A stretch of DNA of 12,143 bases from the NCBI GenBank assembly GCA_958439155.1, contig CAUBUJ010000042.1, positions 1-12,143 of the forward strand, written 5' to 3'. The notes under the pieces are model-generated. The model was not told the origin of the DNA and did no database searches. It worked only from the letters and a program-made list of their open reading frames with translations. Every line of letters begins with the position of its first letter. Within the stretch, counting starts at the first letter, position 1. The position numbers and the translations under genes are program-made. This DNA comes from an uncultured Veillonellaceae bacterium (GTDB lineage Bacteria > Bacillota > Negativicutes > Veillonellales > Dialisteraceae). Shown here piece after piece: positions 5,898 through 12,143 of this stretch.

Positions 5898-6868
5898 AAC
5901 TTCTCGTCACAGGCGGCGCGGGGTTTATCGGCGCCAATTTCATCGCGGCCTCTCTTGCCAGGACAGAGGATGAGATTCTCTGCGTGGACGCGCTGACTTA
6001 CGCAGGGAATCGCCGGTGGCTGGCGAAAGCGGAGGCAGGCGGCCGGGTCCGTTTCTTTCACCGGAATATCTGCGACAGGGAATGGATGGACCGCTTTTTT
6101 AAAGAGGAGAGGCCTGACGCGGTCATTCATTTCGCCGCGGAAACCCATGTGGACCGGTCCATCAAGGGGCCTCTTCTCTTTTTGGAAACCAATGTATTGG
6201 GGACGGAGGTGCTCCTGGATGCATGTGTCCGTTATGGGACCCAGCGCTTCCATCAGGTTTCGACCGATGAAGTTTATGGGGACCTGCCCCTTTCCGGAGG
6301 GACCCCTTTCCGGGAAGAGGACCGGCTGGCCCCGTCCAGTCCGTATGGCGCGTCGAAAGCGTCGGCGGATCTGCTCGTTCTATCGTACCGCCGCACTTAT
6401 GGACTGGCGGTGACCATTTCCCGGTGTTCCAACAATTACGGCCCTTTCCAGTTTCCGGAAAAGCTTATTCCTTTTGCCATCCAGTGCCTTCTTGAAGGCA
6501 GGCCGGTGCCGCTCTACGGAGACGGGCTCCATGTGCGGGACTGGCTCTATGTACAAGACCACTGCGAGGCGCTTCTCCGCATTTTGAAACAGGGGAGGGA
6601 AGGGGAAATTTACAATATCGGCGGTCACTGTGAAATCAATAACCGGGAGGTAGTAAGGAAGATCGCTTCGCTTCTTTCTTTTGAGGGGCCCTGTTTTCAG
6701 CTCACCGCGGACCGGCCCGGGCATGACCGGCGGTACGCGCTTCAAACAGAAAAAATAGAAAGAGAGCTCTCCTGGACAGCGAAGACGCCCTTCGCGGAGG
6801 GCCTGGCCAGGACAGTGCGTTTTTATGAGAAGTATTTAACAACTGGGGAGGTACAGTATGACCTATGA
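5894..6868 (+). CDS. rfbB: dTDP-glucose 4,6-dehydratase (extended SDR)
   Basis: A 324-residue cytoplasmic enzyme converting dTDP-glucose to dTDP-4-keto-6-deoxyglucose, the first committed step to dTDP-L-rhamnose and related deoxysugars. It shows the NAD-binding GGAGFIG (7-13), AAETHVDRSI (81-90), the catalytic T124-D125-E126 in STDEVYGD, Y151-x3-K155 (YGASKAS), the substrate loop NNYGPFQFPEKLIP, VRDWLYVQDH and DRPGHDRRYA. The set is diagnostic for RmlB/RfbB over the UDP-sugar epimerases. The chosen start is GTG 5894, giving MKLLVTGG and using GGAGGGGGG upstream; an ATG at 5864 would add ten residues inside the MFS gene. It overlaps the MFS stop by four bases and the kinase start by eleven. 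The usual partners rmlA, rmlC and rmlD are absent from the window. Confidence 0.92.
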   Translation: MKLLVTGGAGFIGANFIAASLARTEDEILCVDALTYAGNRRWLAKAEAGGRVRFFHRNICDREWMDRFFKEERPDAVIHFAAETHVDRSIKGPLLFLETNVLGTEVLLDACVRYGTQRFHQVSTDEVYGDLPLSGGTPFREEDRLAPSSPYGASKASADLLVLSYRRTYGLAVTISRCSNNYGPFQFPEKLIPFAIQCLLEGRPVPLYGDGLHVRDWLYVQDHCEALLRILKQGREGEIYNIGGHCEINNREVVRKIASLLSFEGPCFQLTADRPGHDRRYALQTEKIERELSWTAKTPFAEGLARTVRFYEKYLTTGEVQYDL

Positions 6869-7817
6869 TCTTTGCGGCCTTGGAACGCTTGCGGCAGATG
6901 TGCTTATGACAGTGGACCAGCTGCCGGGAAGCGACAGTTTCAGTATGGTCCAGCATGTGGAAAGCCAGCCCGGCGGCAGCGGCACCAATATTGTGGTGCA
7001 GGCAGCCCGCCTGGGAAGCCGCGCCGCCTATATCGGTACCATCGGCGATGATGGCCCGGGGGCGACCGTACGGTCCTCGCTTGCGGCGGAAGGGGTAGAT
7101 ACGTCCTGTCTCTATACCCGCCCGGGGGAAATTACGACCCATACGGAAATCGTGGTGGACCAGCATGGGGAAAAATTTATTCTTCTCATCATGGGAGACG
7201 CTTTCTTCAAACTCCGTCTCAGCCAGAAGGAGCGGGATATGATTCATCAGGCCAAGGTCTTTTTTACGGATCTTCTCCCTGGATGGGCCGCTTTGTCTGC
7301 GGTGAAAGAAGCATACTGCGGGGACCGGCGGATTGCCATTTCCATCCAGATCGGCCTTCCCCTCTATGAAGAAATGGGCGTGACCAGAGAGCAGATCCTG
7401 GAAACGCTCCGCTACGCCCATCTTCTGGTGCCCTGCAAAGACGCGGCGCGCCAGCTTTCTGGGAGCGATGATCCCATGGAGCAGGGACGGTTCTTCCGGA
7501 AGTACTCGCCGGAGAGCCTGATTGTCCTCACAGAAGGAAGCAAAGGATCCCGGGCTTTTCTGCCGGATGGGCGCATCGTTGAAACGCCGGCTTTCCCGGT
7601 CAACGCGGTGGACACCACCGGCGCGGGGGATTCTTTCATGGGTGCCCTCATTGAAGCGTACCTCGTCAAGGAGCGGCCTGTGGAGAAGGCGCTCCGTTTC
7701 GCTTCTCACTGCGCCGCGCTCACCTGCACCGGTCTGGGGGCCCGGTTCCGTCCGGAAGGCGGATACCCCGCATTGGATGAAACGCTGCCGGAAGGGCAGA
7801 TTTCCCGTCACAAATAA
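6858..7817 (+). CDS. PfkB-family carbohydrate kinase (ribokinase-like)
   Basis: A 319-residue cytoplasmic ATP-dependent sugar kinase. PfkB signature 1 appears as PGGSGTN (38-44). Signature 2 is AVDTTGAGDSF, with the catalytic base D258 and the anion hole GAGD. The start MTYDLCGLGTLAADVLM is typical of the beta-strand opening of the family. The sugar cannot be told: fructose, 2-keto-3-deoxygluconate, ribose and nucleoside kinases share these motifs. It does not look like the HldE heptose kinase, whose ERPGGAANVA motif I do not see. Start ATG 6858 has GGGGAGGT five bases upstream and lies inside the end of rfbB, suggesting coupled translation. It is followed after ten bases by a phosphohexomutase, so a shared sugar-phosphate route is plausible. 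Confidence 0.88.
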   Translation: MTYDLCGLGTLAADVLMTVDQLPGSDSFSMVQHVESQPGGSGTNIVVQAARLGSRAAYIGTIGDDGPGATVRSSLAAEGVDTSCLYTRPGEITTHTEIVVDQHGEKFILLIMGDAFFKLRLSQKERDMIHQAKVFFTDLLPGWAALSAVKEAYCGDRRIAISIQIGLPLYEEMGVTREQILETLRYAHLLVPCKDAARQLSGSDDPMEQGRFFRKYSPESLIVLTEGSKGSRAFLPDGRIVETPAFPVNAVDTTGAGDSFMGALIEAYLVKERPVEKALRFASHCAALTCTGLGARFRPEGGYPALDETLPEGQISRHK

Positions 7818-7827
7818 AGGAGAAAAA

Positions 7828-9477
7828 ATGACTTATCAAGAACGTCTCGCAGACTGGCTCAGCTGGGCTGATGAGAAAACAAAGGAAGAACTGCAGTCCA
7901 TTACGGATGAAAAAGAATTGGAAGACCGCTTCTACAAAGATCTGGAATTCGGCACAGCCGGCCTCCGGGGCATCATGGGTGCCGGCTCCAACCGGATGAA
8001 CGCTTACACCGTAGGACGGGCGACGAAGGGACTGGCCGATTACTTGACCGCTCTCTATCCAGGGGAGCTCTCCCGGGGCGTGGTCATCGCCTATGATTCC
8101 CGCCTTCATTCGAGGGAATTCGCGGAAGAAGCGGCGCGGGTGCTCTGCGCCGCAGGAATTCCTGTGCGGATTTTCAAAGAACTCGAGCCAATCCCTGTTC
8201 TTTCCTTCTCGGTAAAGCATTTTCACGCGCTCGCCGGGATCGTCATTACGGCAAGCCACAATCCGAAAGAATACAATGGATACAAGGTATACGGCCCCAA
8301 TGGAGGGCAGCTCGTTCCGGCTGATGCGGACCGCCTCACCGCTTATGTCAACGCTGTGACGGATCTGGCCTATATTCCAAAGGCCGGCCATGAGGACCTT
8401 TTCACCTGGCTTGGGCAGGATACGGTAGAAGACTATCTTTCCGCCGCTTTTGCCCAGTCCATTTACAAAGGCAATCCGCCCCCTCTTTCCATCGTGTATA
8501 CGCCGCTTCACGGCTCGGGCAACAAACCGGTGCGGGCCCTTCTGAAAATGGCCGGCTTTGACCAGGTGGAAGTGGTGAAGGAACAGGAGCAGCCTGACGG
8601 CCATTTTCCGACGGTGCGCTCCCCCAATCCGGAAGATCACGCGGCACTGGCTCTCGGGATCGCGCTCGCAGAGAAAAACGGCGCAGATATCGTCATCGGT
8701 ACCGATCCGGACAGTGACCGTATCGGCGCCGGCGTGCGCGACGGAGATCATTTTATCCTCCTGAGCGGCAACCAGATGGGGGCGCTTCTGGTGCATTTCC
8801 TGCTCACTATGAAGAAGGGGGAGCTCACCCCGGCATCCACCATTGTGAAGACCGTAGTCACTGGCGAGCTCGGCGCGGACATTGCCCGTTCCAAAGGGGT
8901 ACAGGTGGAGGAAACGCTGACCGGTTTCAAGTATATCGGGGAAAAAATCAGCCAGTACGCAAAAGATCCTTCCCATGATTTTCTGATGGGCTATGAAGAA
9001 AGCTACGGCTACCTTGCCGGGACCCACGCCCAGGACAAAGACGCGGTGGTGACGGCTATGCTCATCGCGGAAATGGCGGCGTGGTACAAAGCGCAGGGCA
9101 TGACCCTCGCTGACGGCCTGCGCCGGCTCTACCAGAAATACGGCTACTGCCTGGACAAGCTTACGTCGTATACTCTCAAAGGGAAAGAAGGCCTCGAGAA
9201 GATCCAGGGAAGCATGGCCGCTCTTCGGAAAGAAGACCCCCGGGCTGTCATTCCAGACATTGTAAAGGTCCTCGATTTCGAAAAGGGCATCGCCGATCTT
9301 CCGAAAGAGAATGTGCTGAAATTTATTCTCACAGACGGTTCGTGGATGGCGGTCCGCCCTTCCGGTACGGAACCAAAGATCAAAATTTACTATTCCCTGA
9401 AAGGAAAAGGGGAAAGAGACGCGGCGGAGCGGTTCGAGCGGTACCGCACAGCCTGGGAAGCGCATCTGGGACTATGA
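7828..9477 (+). CDS. Phosphoglucomutase/phosphomannomutase (alpha-D-phosphohexomutase, PgcA-like)
   Basis: A 549-residue cytoplasmic enzyme interconverting hexose-6-phosphate and hexose-1-phosphate through a phosphoserine. All four domain signatures are present: the phosphoserine loop TASHNPKEYNGYK (S143), the metal-binding DPDSDR (293-298), the sugar-selectivity loop GYEESYGY (388-395) and the phosphate clamp RPSGTEPKIK (from 510). Length and the N-terminal FGTAGLRG fit the long Firmicutes PgcA/YhxB type, whose main activity is glucose-6-P to glucose-1-P, rather than the ~450-residue ManB/GlmM type. The start is ATG 7828 with AAAGGAG upstream; the frame is open far upstream through the kinase gene, but that is only overlap. 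It is the last gene of the operon, before a strong terminator. Glucose-1-P is the precursor of dTDP-glucose, the RfbB substrate. Confidence 0.92.
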   Translation: MTYQERLADWLSWADEKTKEELQSITDEKELEDRFYKDLEFGTAGLRGIMGAGSNRMNAYTVGRATKGLADYLTALYPGELSRGVVIAYDSRLHSREFAEEAARVLCAAGIPVRIFKELEPIPVLSFSVKHFHALAGIVITASHNPKEYNGYKVYGPNGGQLVPADADRLTAYVNAVTDLAYIPKAGHEDLFTWLGQDTVEDYLSAAFAQSIYKGNPPPLSIVYTPLHGSGNKPVRALLKMAGFDQVEVVKEQEQPDGHFPTVRSPNPEDHAALALGIALAEKNGADIVIGTDPDSDRIGAGVRDGDHFILLSGNQMGALLVHFLLTMKKGELTPASTIVKTVVTGELGADIARSKGVQVEETLTGFKYIGEKISQYAKDPSHDFLMGYEESYGYLAGTHAQDKDAVVTAMLIAEMAAWYKAQGMTLADGLRRLYQKYGYCLDKLTSYTLKGKEGLEKIQGSMAALRKEDPRAVIPDIVKVLDFEKGIADLPKENVLKFILTDGSWMAVRPSGTEPKIKIYYSLKGKGERDAAERFERYRTAWEAHLGL

Positions 9478-9484
9478 CTGAAAG

Positions 9485-9510
9485 AAAGGGAGGCGGTGCC
9501 TCCTTTTTTT
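9485..9510 (+). terminator. Intrinsic terminator of the six-gene operon
   Basis: GGAGGC (9489-9494) pairs with GCCTCC (9498-9503) over the loop GGT, extended by AAAG with TTTT, and runs into seven Ts. It lies eight bases after the mutase stop. Confidence 0.92.
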
Positions 9511-9556
9511 ATTCCTTTTTCACAAAGAACAGTGCGTCATTTCTATGGAAAAGACC

Positions 9557-9585
9557 GGTTCCGCCCTGTCAAAAAGGAGTATAAT
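9557..9585 (+). promoter_or_regulatory. Candidate promoter of the amino-acid-binding lipoprotein gene
   Basis: A perfect TATAAT at 9580-9585 lies between the operon terminator and the next gene. At 17 bases upstream the -35 is the weak GGTTCC (9557-9562). Transcription would begin near 9592, giving a leader of about 25 nt with a near-perfect ribosome-binding site AAGGAGG (9606-9612). Confidence 0.5.
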
Positions 9586-9616
9586 ACGTCATATTTATGT
9601 AATATAAGGAGGAATT

Positions 9617-10426
9617 ATGAAAAAAGGATGGACAGCAGCCCTTCTCACCGCGGCGGCAGTGACAGCGGCAGTTCTTATGGCAGGATGCGGCGGAGACAAG
9701 AAAGAGGCCTCTTCCGCGAAAGAGCCGATCCGTGTCGGCACCAGCGCGACGTACGTGCCTTTCGAATTCAAGGATGGAGATACCTTCAAAGGCTACGAAA
9801 TTGACCTGACGGAAGCGCTGGCCAAGGAAATGGGCCGGGAAGTGACTTTTAAGAATTACAGCTTTGACGGTCTCATTCCAGCGCTTCTGTCGAGGGAAAT
9901 TGACATGTCTGTCACAGGGATGACTATTACCAAACCGAGAGCGGAGAAAATTCTCTTTTCCGCCCCGGATTATGAGACCACGCTCTATGTGCTGGCCAAG
10001 AAATCAAGCGGCGTGAAAAGCGCGGACGATCTGAAGAACGTTACCGTCGCGGTCCAGATGGCTACCACCGGCGCGACTTACTGCGAAGAAAACGGTCTCA
10101 AAATGAAGGGCCTCGACAGCAGCTCGGAAATCACAATGGATCTTAAGGCAGGCAATTCTGAAGCGGGCATCATGGACAAGCCGGTGGCGGAATATTTCAT
10201 GAAAACCAGCGAGGACAGCAAGGATTTTGTGACCTTCCCCCTGCCCAATGTGAAGAAACAGTATTTCGGCTTCGGCTTCAACAAAGACAACGAAGCGCTC
10301 CGGAGCGAAGTGAACAAGGCGCTGGCCTCGCTCAAGCAGAAAGGAACGCTCAACGAAATCCACAAGAAGTGGTTCGGCAGCGACGCGCCGGATATGCCTG
10401 CTTCCGCGGAAGAGGTGCTGAAATAA
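9617..10426 (+). CDS. Amino acid ABC transporter substrate-binding lipoprotein (family 3, GlnH/ArtJ-like)
   Basis: A 269-residue exported lipoprotein that captures a polar amino acid for an ABC importer. It has a signal peptide (MKKGW, then a hydrophobic run to residue 20) and the lipobox LMAGC with the lipidated C24; Met at the -3 position is less usual than Leu. The mature part shows the family 3 pattern: IRVGTSATYVPFEFKD, FKGYEIDLTEALAKEMG, IDMSVTGMTITKPRAEKI with the arginine expected to hold the ligand carboxylate, and the closing LKQKGTLNEIHKKWFG. Ligand could be glutamine, arginine, histidine or cystine; the sequence alone does not decide. Permease and ATPase genes, usually adjacent, are missing: a terminator and a convergent operon follow directly. 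It must share a transporter encoded elsewhere, or serve another role. Confidence 0.92.
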   Translation: MKKGWTAALLTAAAVTAAVLMAGCGGDKKEASSAKEPIRVGTSATYVPFEFKDGDTFKGYEIDLTEALAKEMGREVTFKNYSFDGLIPALLSREIDMSVTGMTITKPRAEKILFSAPDYETTLYVLAKKSSGVKSADDLKNVTVAVQMATTGATYCEENGLKMKGLDSSSEITMDLKAGNSEAGIMDKPVAEYFMKTSEDSKDFVTFPLPNVKKQYFGFGFNKDNEALRSEVNKALASLKQKGTLNEIHKKWFGSDAPDMPASAEEVLK

Positions 10427-10440
10427 GCAGATACCAAAAA

Positions 10441-10488
10441 GGCAAAATAAAAAGGATACCCTTGAAAGGATATCCTTTTTATTTTGCC
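10441..10488. terminator. Bidirectional terminator between convergent genes
   Basis: A perfect 18-bp stem pairs 10441-10458 with 10471-10488. On the plus strand the right arm holds TTTTT-A-TTTT. On the minus strand the stem is followed by a run of Ts (complement of AAAAA at 10436-10440). It lies 14 bases after the lipoprotein stop and only 3 bases after the carbonic anhydrase stop, so it serves both. Confidence 0.9.
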
Positions 10489-10491
10489 CAA

Positions 10492-11049
10492 TTAGAAAAC
10501 TTTCGTGCCGTCGTAGAGCTCGCCGCCGATGTCCGGATTGGCGCCGTATTCCACAGCCCATTCAGTTTTGTATTTCAGAGCCTGTTCGTGAAGGTTCTTG
10601 ATCACATCCTGTTTGCGGACGACCTTGCCGGGAACGCCTACCACGAGGGAGTTCGGCGGAATGACCTGGTTTTCGAGAACGAGGGCGCCGGCGGCAATGA
10701 TGGAGCCGCGGCCGATATGGGCGCCGGTGAGCACCGTGGCATGCATGCCGATGAGGCAGTGGTCTTCAATGACGCAGCCGTGCACGCACGCGCAGTGGCC
10801 GATGGTGACATAGTCGCCTACAATGCAGGGATTGTTATCGGCTACATGGAGACAAACCAGGTCCTGCACATTGGTGCACTTACCGATGGAAATGTAATTC
10901 ACATCGCCTCTGGCGACGACGCAGGGCCACAGGCTCGCTTCGTCAGCGACGCGGACATCGCCGTAAAGATGAACGCCGGGAGCGACAAACGCATTCGGGC
11001 TGATCTGGGGAACTTTGCCCTTGAAATTCTGGGTGCCAAGTGTATACAT
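10492..11049 (-). CDS. Gamma-class carbonic anhydrase family protein (YrdA/CaiE/PaaY-like hexapeptide repeat)
   Basis: A 185-residue left-handed beta-helix protein, expected to be a cytoplasmic trimer with metal sites between subunits. Hexapeptide repeats run from about residue 15 to 135 (FVAPGVHLYGDV, YISIGKCTNVQD, CIVGDYVTIGHCACVHG, CLIGMHATVLTGAHIGRG). The three metal-binding histidines are H68, H85 and H90, the last two spaced as in archaeal Cam. The supporting R47, D49, Q62 and D63 are also present. It lacks the acidic loop of Cam, as in the shorter CamH/YrdA group, where carbonic anhydrase activity is not always shown. The ribosome-binding site AAAGGAGG is strong. It follows fabK by 41 bases and is the last gene of that pair. 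The alternative is an acyltransferase-like hexapeptide protein without CA activity. Confidence 0.88.
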   Translation of the reverse strand: MYTLGTQNFKGKVPQISPNAFVAPGVHLYGDVRVADEASLWPCVVARGDVNYISIGKCTNVQDLVCLHVADNNPCIVGDYVTIGHCACVHGCVIEDHCLIGMHATVLTGAHIGRGSIIAAGALVLENQVIPPNSLVVGVPGKVVRKQDVIKNLHEQALKYKTEWAVEYGANPDIGGELYDGTKVF

Positions 11050-11090
11050 AGGATATCCTCCTTTACTATGAATGATGATGAAATCAAGAA

Positions 11091-12035
11091 TTATTTCAGG
11101 AGAGAAGTGCCGAGGGCGAGCCGTTCTTCTGTTTCCTGGACCAGCTCATCCATAATTTCCTGTACCGGCTGAACGCGGATGAGACGGTTCAGGGACATGC
11201 CGACGAGCACAAAGCCGTTTTCCGTATCTCCTTCGATGGCGCCTTTGTAATTGGTGCCCTTGGACAATTCTGCCAGTTCTTCCTTCGGCGCGCCGCTGTA
11301 TTCTTTTTCAAGATAGGCTTTGCTCCATTTGTTGGAAAGACCGCGGACGCTGTCATTCTTGGTGAATCCGGTGACGGTGGAATCTACGTCGGACGCTTTG
11401 ATGATCGCTTCCTTCGCGTTGGGATGGAGAATGCATTCCTTCGCGAGGAGGAAGCGGGAACCCATCTGCACGCCGGACGCGCCCATAATAAGAGCCGCCG
11501 CGATGCCCCGGCCGTCTACGATGCCGCCGGCAGCGACTACAGGAATCTCAATCTCAGGGAGTACGTTTTCCATGAGGGCCATAGTGGTGAGCTTGCCGTC
11601 ATGGCCGCCTGCTTCCATGCCTTCGATCACCATGGCGTCAGCGCCTTTTTCCTGGACCCGTTTGGCCAGCTTCACATTGGGGACTACCGGAATGCACTTG
11701 ATGCCGTGCGCGTGGAGCGGTTCAAAATAGGGAACCGGATTGCCGGCGCCGATGGTGACGAAAGGAACCTTTTCATCGCATACCAGCTGGGCAATATCGT
11801 CTTTATTCGGCGACTGGAGCATGAGATTGACGCCGAAAGGCTTCTTCGTTACATCTTTGACTTTGCGGATCTGTTCCCGCACATAGTCGACGCTGGATCC
11901 GCCGGTGGCAATGACGCCGGTCGCGCCGGCATGGCACATAGCCGATACCAGGCCTGCTTCAGACAGGTACGCCATGGCGCCCTGGATAATTGGATAGTCG
12001 ATTCCAAGCAGTTCAGTGAGTTTTGTTTTCCACAT
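11091..12035 (-). CDS. fabK: Enoyl-[acyl-carrier-protein] reductase FabK (FMN-dependent)
   Basis: A 314-residue cytoplasmic FMN flavoprotein that reduces trans-2-enoyl-ACP with NAD(P)H, the last step of each fatty-acid elongation cycle. It shows the family start LTELLGIDYPIIQGAMAYLSEAGL, KPFGVNLML, the catalytic-histidine motif EGMEAGGHDG (H145), and the FMN-phosphate site AAGGIVDGRGIAAALIMGASG followed by VQMGSRFL. These fit FabK better than the related nitronate monooxygenases, but the superfamily is close and this remains the alternative. A strong ribosome-binding site AGGAGG lies six bases before the ATG. Unlike streptococci, where fabK sits inside a full fab cluster, here it is paired only with the carbonic anhydrase gene. 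Its leader holds a hairpin and an inverted repeat. Confidence 0.88.
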   Translation of the reverse strand: MWKTKLTELLGIDYPIIQGAMAYLSEAGLVSAMCHAGATGVIATGGSSVDYVREQIRKVKDVTKKPFGVNLMLQSPNKDDIAQLVCDEKVPFVTIGAGNPVPYFEPLHAHGIKCIPVVPNVKLAKRVQEKGADAMVIEGMEAGGHDGKLTTMALMENVLPEIEIPVVAAGGIVDGRGIAAALIMGASGVQMGSRFLLAKECILHPNAKEAIIKASDVDSTVTGFTKNDSVRGLSNKWSKAYLEKEYSGAPKEELAELSKGTNYKGAIEGDTENGFVLVGMSLNRLIRVQPVQEIMDELVQETEERLALGTSLLK

Positions 12036-12060
12036 AATTCCTCCTGATCATTGGTAAGAC

Positions 12061-12093
12061 CGGCCGCGGGGAGTGACTTTCCCCAGGCAGCCG
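12061..12093 (-). promoter_or_regulatory. GC-rich hairpin in the fabK leader
   Basis: GGGGA (12068-12072) pairs with TCCCC (12080-12084) over a seven-base loop. An outer CGGC (12061-12064) pairs with GCCG (12090-12093) across small unpaired flanks. It ends about 12 bases before the fabK Shine-Dalgarno on the minus strand. No T-tract follows, so it is not a normal terminator; it may stabilise the message or affect translation. Confidence 0.4.
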
Positions 12094-12110
12094 CTTTAGA
12101 TAATTTAGTC

Positions 12111-12136
12111 ATGGAAAATAGGATTACCTATTCCAT
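12111..12136 (-). promoter_or_regulatory. Inverted repeat upstream of fabK (candidate operator)
   Basis: ATGGAAAATAGG and CCTATTCCAT face each other across ATTA. The inner AATAGG/CCTATT arms are perfect, and the outer ATGGA/TCCAT arms continue after a two-A bulge. Lying 75-100 bases before the fabK start codon, it is in the right place for a repressor site at the fabK promoter, but no clear -10/-35 pair is visible. It does not match the FapR or FabT sites I remember. Confidence 0.35.
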
Positions 12137-12143
12137 ATTCATA

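Noticed and set aside
7720..9465. 581-codon open frame on the minus strand opposite the phosphohexomutase
   Set aside because: The plus-strand frame has all catalytic motifs of its family. The antisense frame shows none and is a GC-bias shadow.
690..11060. GGATATCC recurring at about 692, 10468 and 11050 as a possible repeat family
   Set aside because: It is a short palindrome in unrelated settings: an intergenic spacer, a terminator stem and the spacing after a Shine-Dalgarno. The flanks do not match, so chance is enough.
10369..11172. 267-codon plus-strand frame across the carbonic anhydrase gene
   Set aside because: It is the shadow of the minus-strand gene, which has the hexapeptide repeats, the three histidines and a strong ribosome-binding site.

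Overview
The window looks like chromosomal DNA from a GC-rich member of the Negativicutes, the Firmicutes lineage that has an outer membrane. The evidence is a trimeric-autotransporter (YadA-type) membrane anchor followed by an SLH domain, a lipid A-type late acyltransferase, and a FabK enoyl-ACP reductase, with strong Gram-positive-style Shine-Dalgarno sequences and intrinsic terminators throughout. No species can be assigned from sequence alone. I see no tRNA, rRNA, CRISPR array, transposase or phage gene.

Layout. (1) 1-656: the 3' end of a surface adhesin gene (YadA anchor, coiled coil, SLH domain, charged tail), closed by a 17-bp-stem terminator. (2) 774-1567: about 800 bases without a convincing gene. 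It holds a weak 29-codon ORF, a terminator-like hairpin, a good promoter and a roughly 260-nt structured leader. (3) 1568-2911: a stand-alone PotE-type putrescine/ornithine antiporter (TTG start), with its own terminator. (4) 3064-9477: a tight six-gene plus-strand operon: LpxL-like acyltransferase, alpha/beta hydrolase, MdtG-like MFS exporter, dTDP-glucose 4,6-dehydratase, PfkB sugar kinase and phosphoglucomutase/phosphomannomutase. Junctions are 4- or 11-nt overlaps or gaps of 10-12 nt, and the operon ends at an intrinsic terminator. (5) 9617-10426: a monocistronic amino-acid-binding ABC lipoprotein without permease or ATPase. (6) 10492-12035: a convergent minus-strand pair, fabK then a gamma-class carbonic anhydrase. 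A perfect 18-bp stem shared as terminator separates it from region 5.

How the genes may work together. Much of the window concerns the cell envelope. The acyltransferase would act on lipid A. Phosphoglucomutase could supply glucose-1-phosphate for dTDP-glucose, the RfbB substrate, although rmlA, rmlC and rmlD are not here. FabK closes each fatty-acid elongation cycle, and the neighbouring carbonic anhydrase could supply bicarbonate for acetyl-CoA carboxylase. The SLH adhesin and the diamine transporter may be linked, because SLH domains in this lineage recognise peptidoglycan carrying cadaverine or putrescine. These links are inferences. The family assignments themselves rest on visible motifs.
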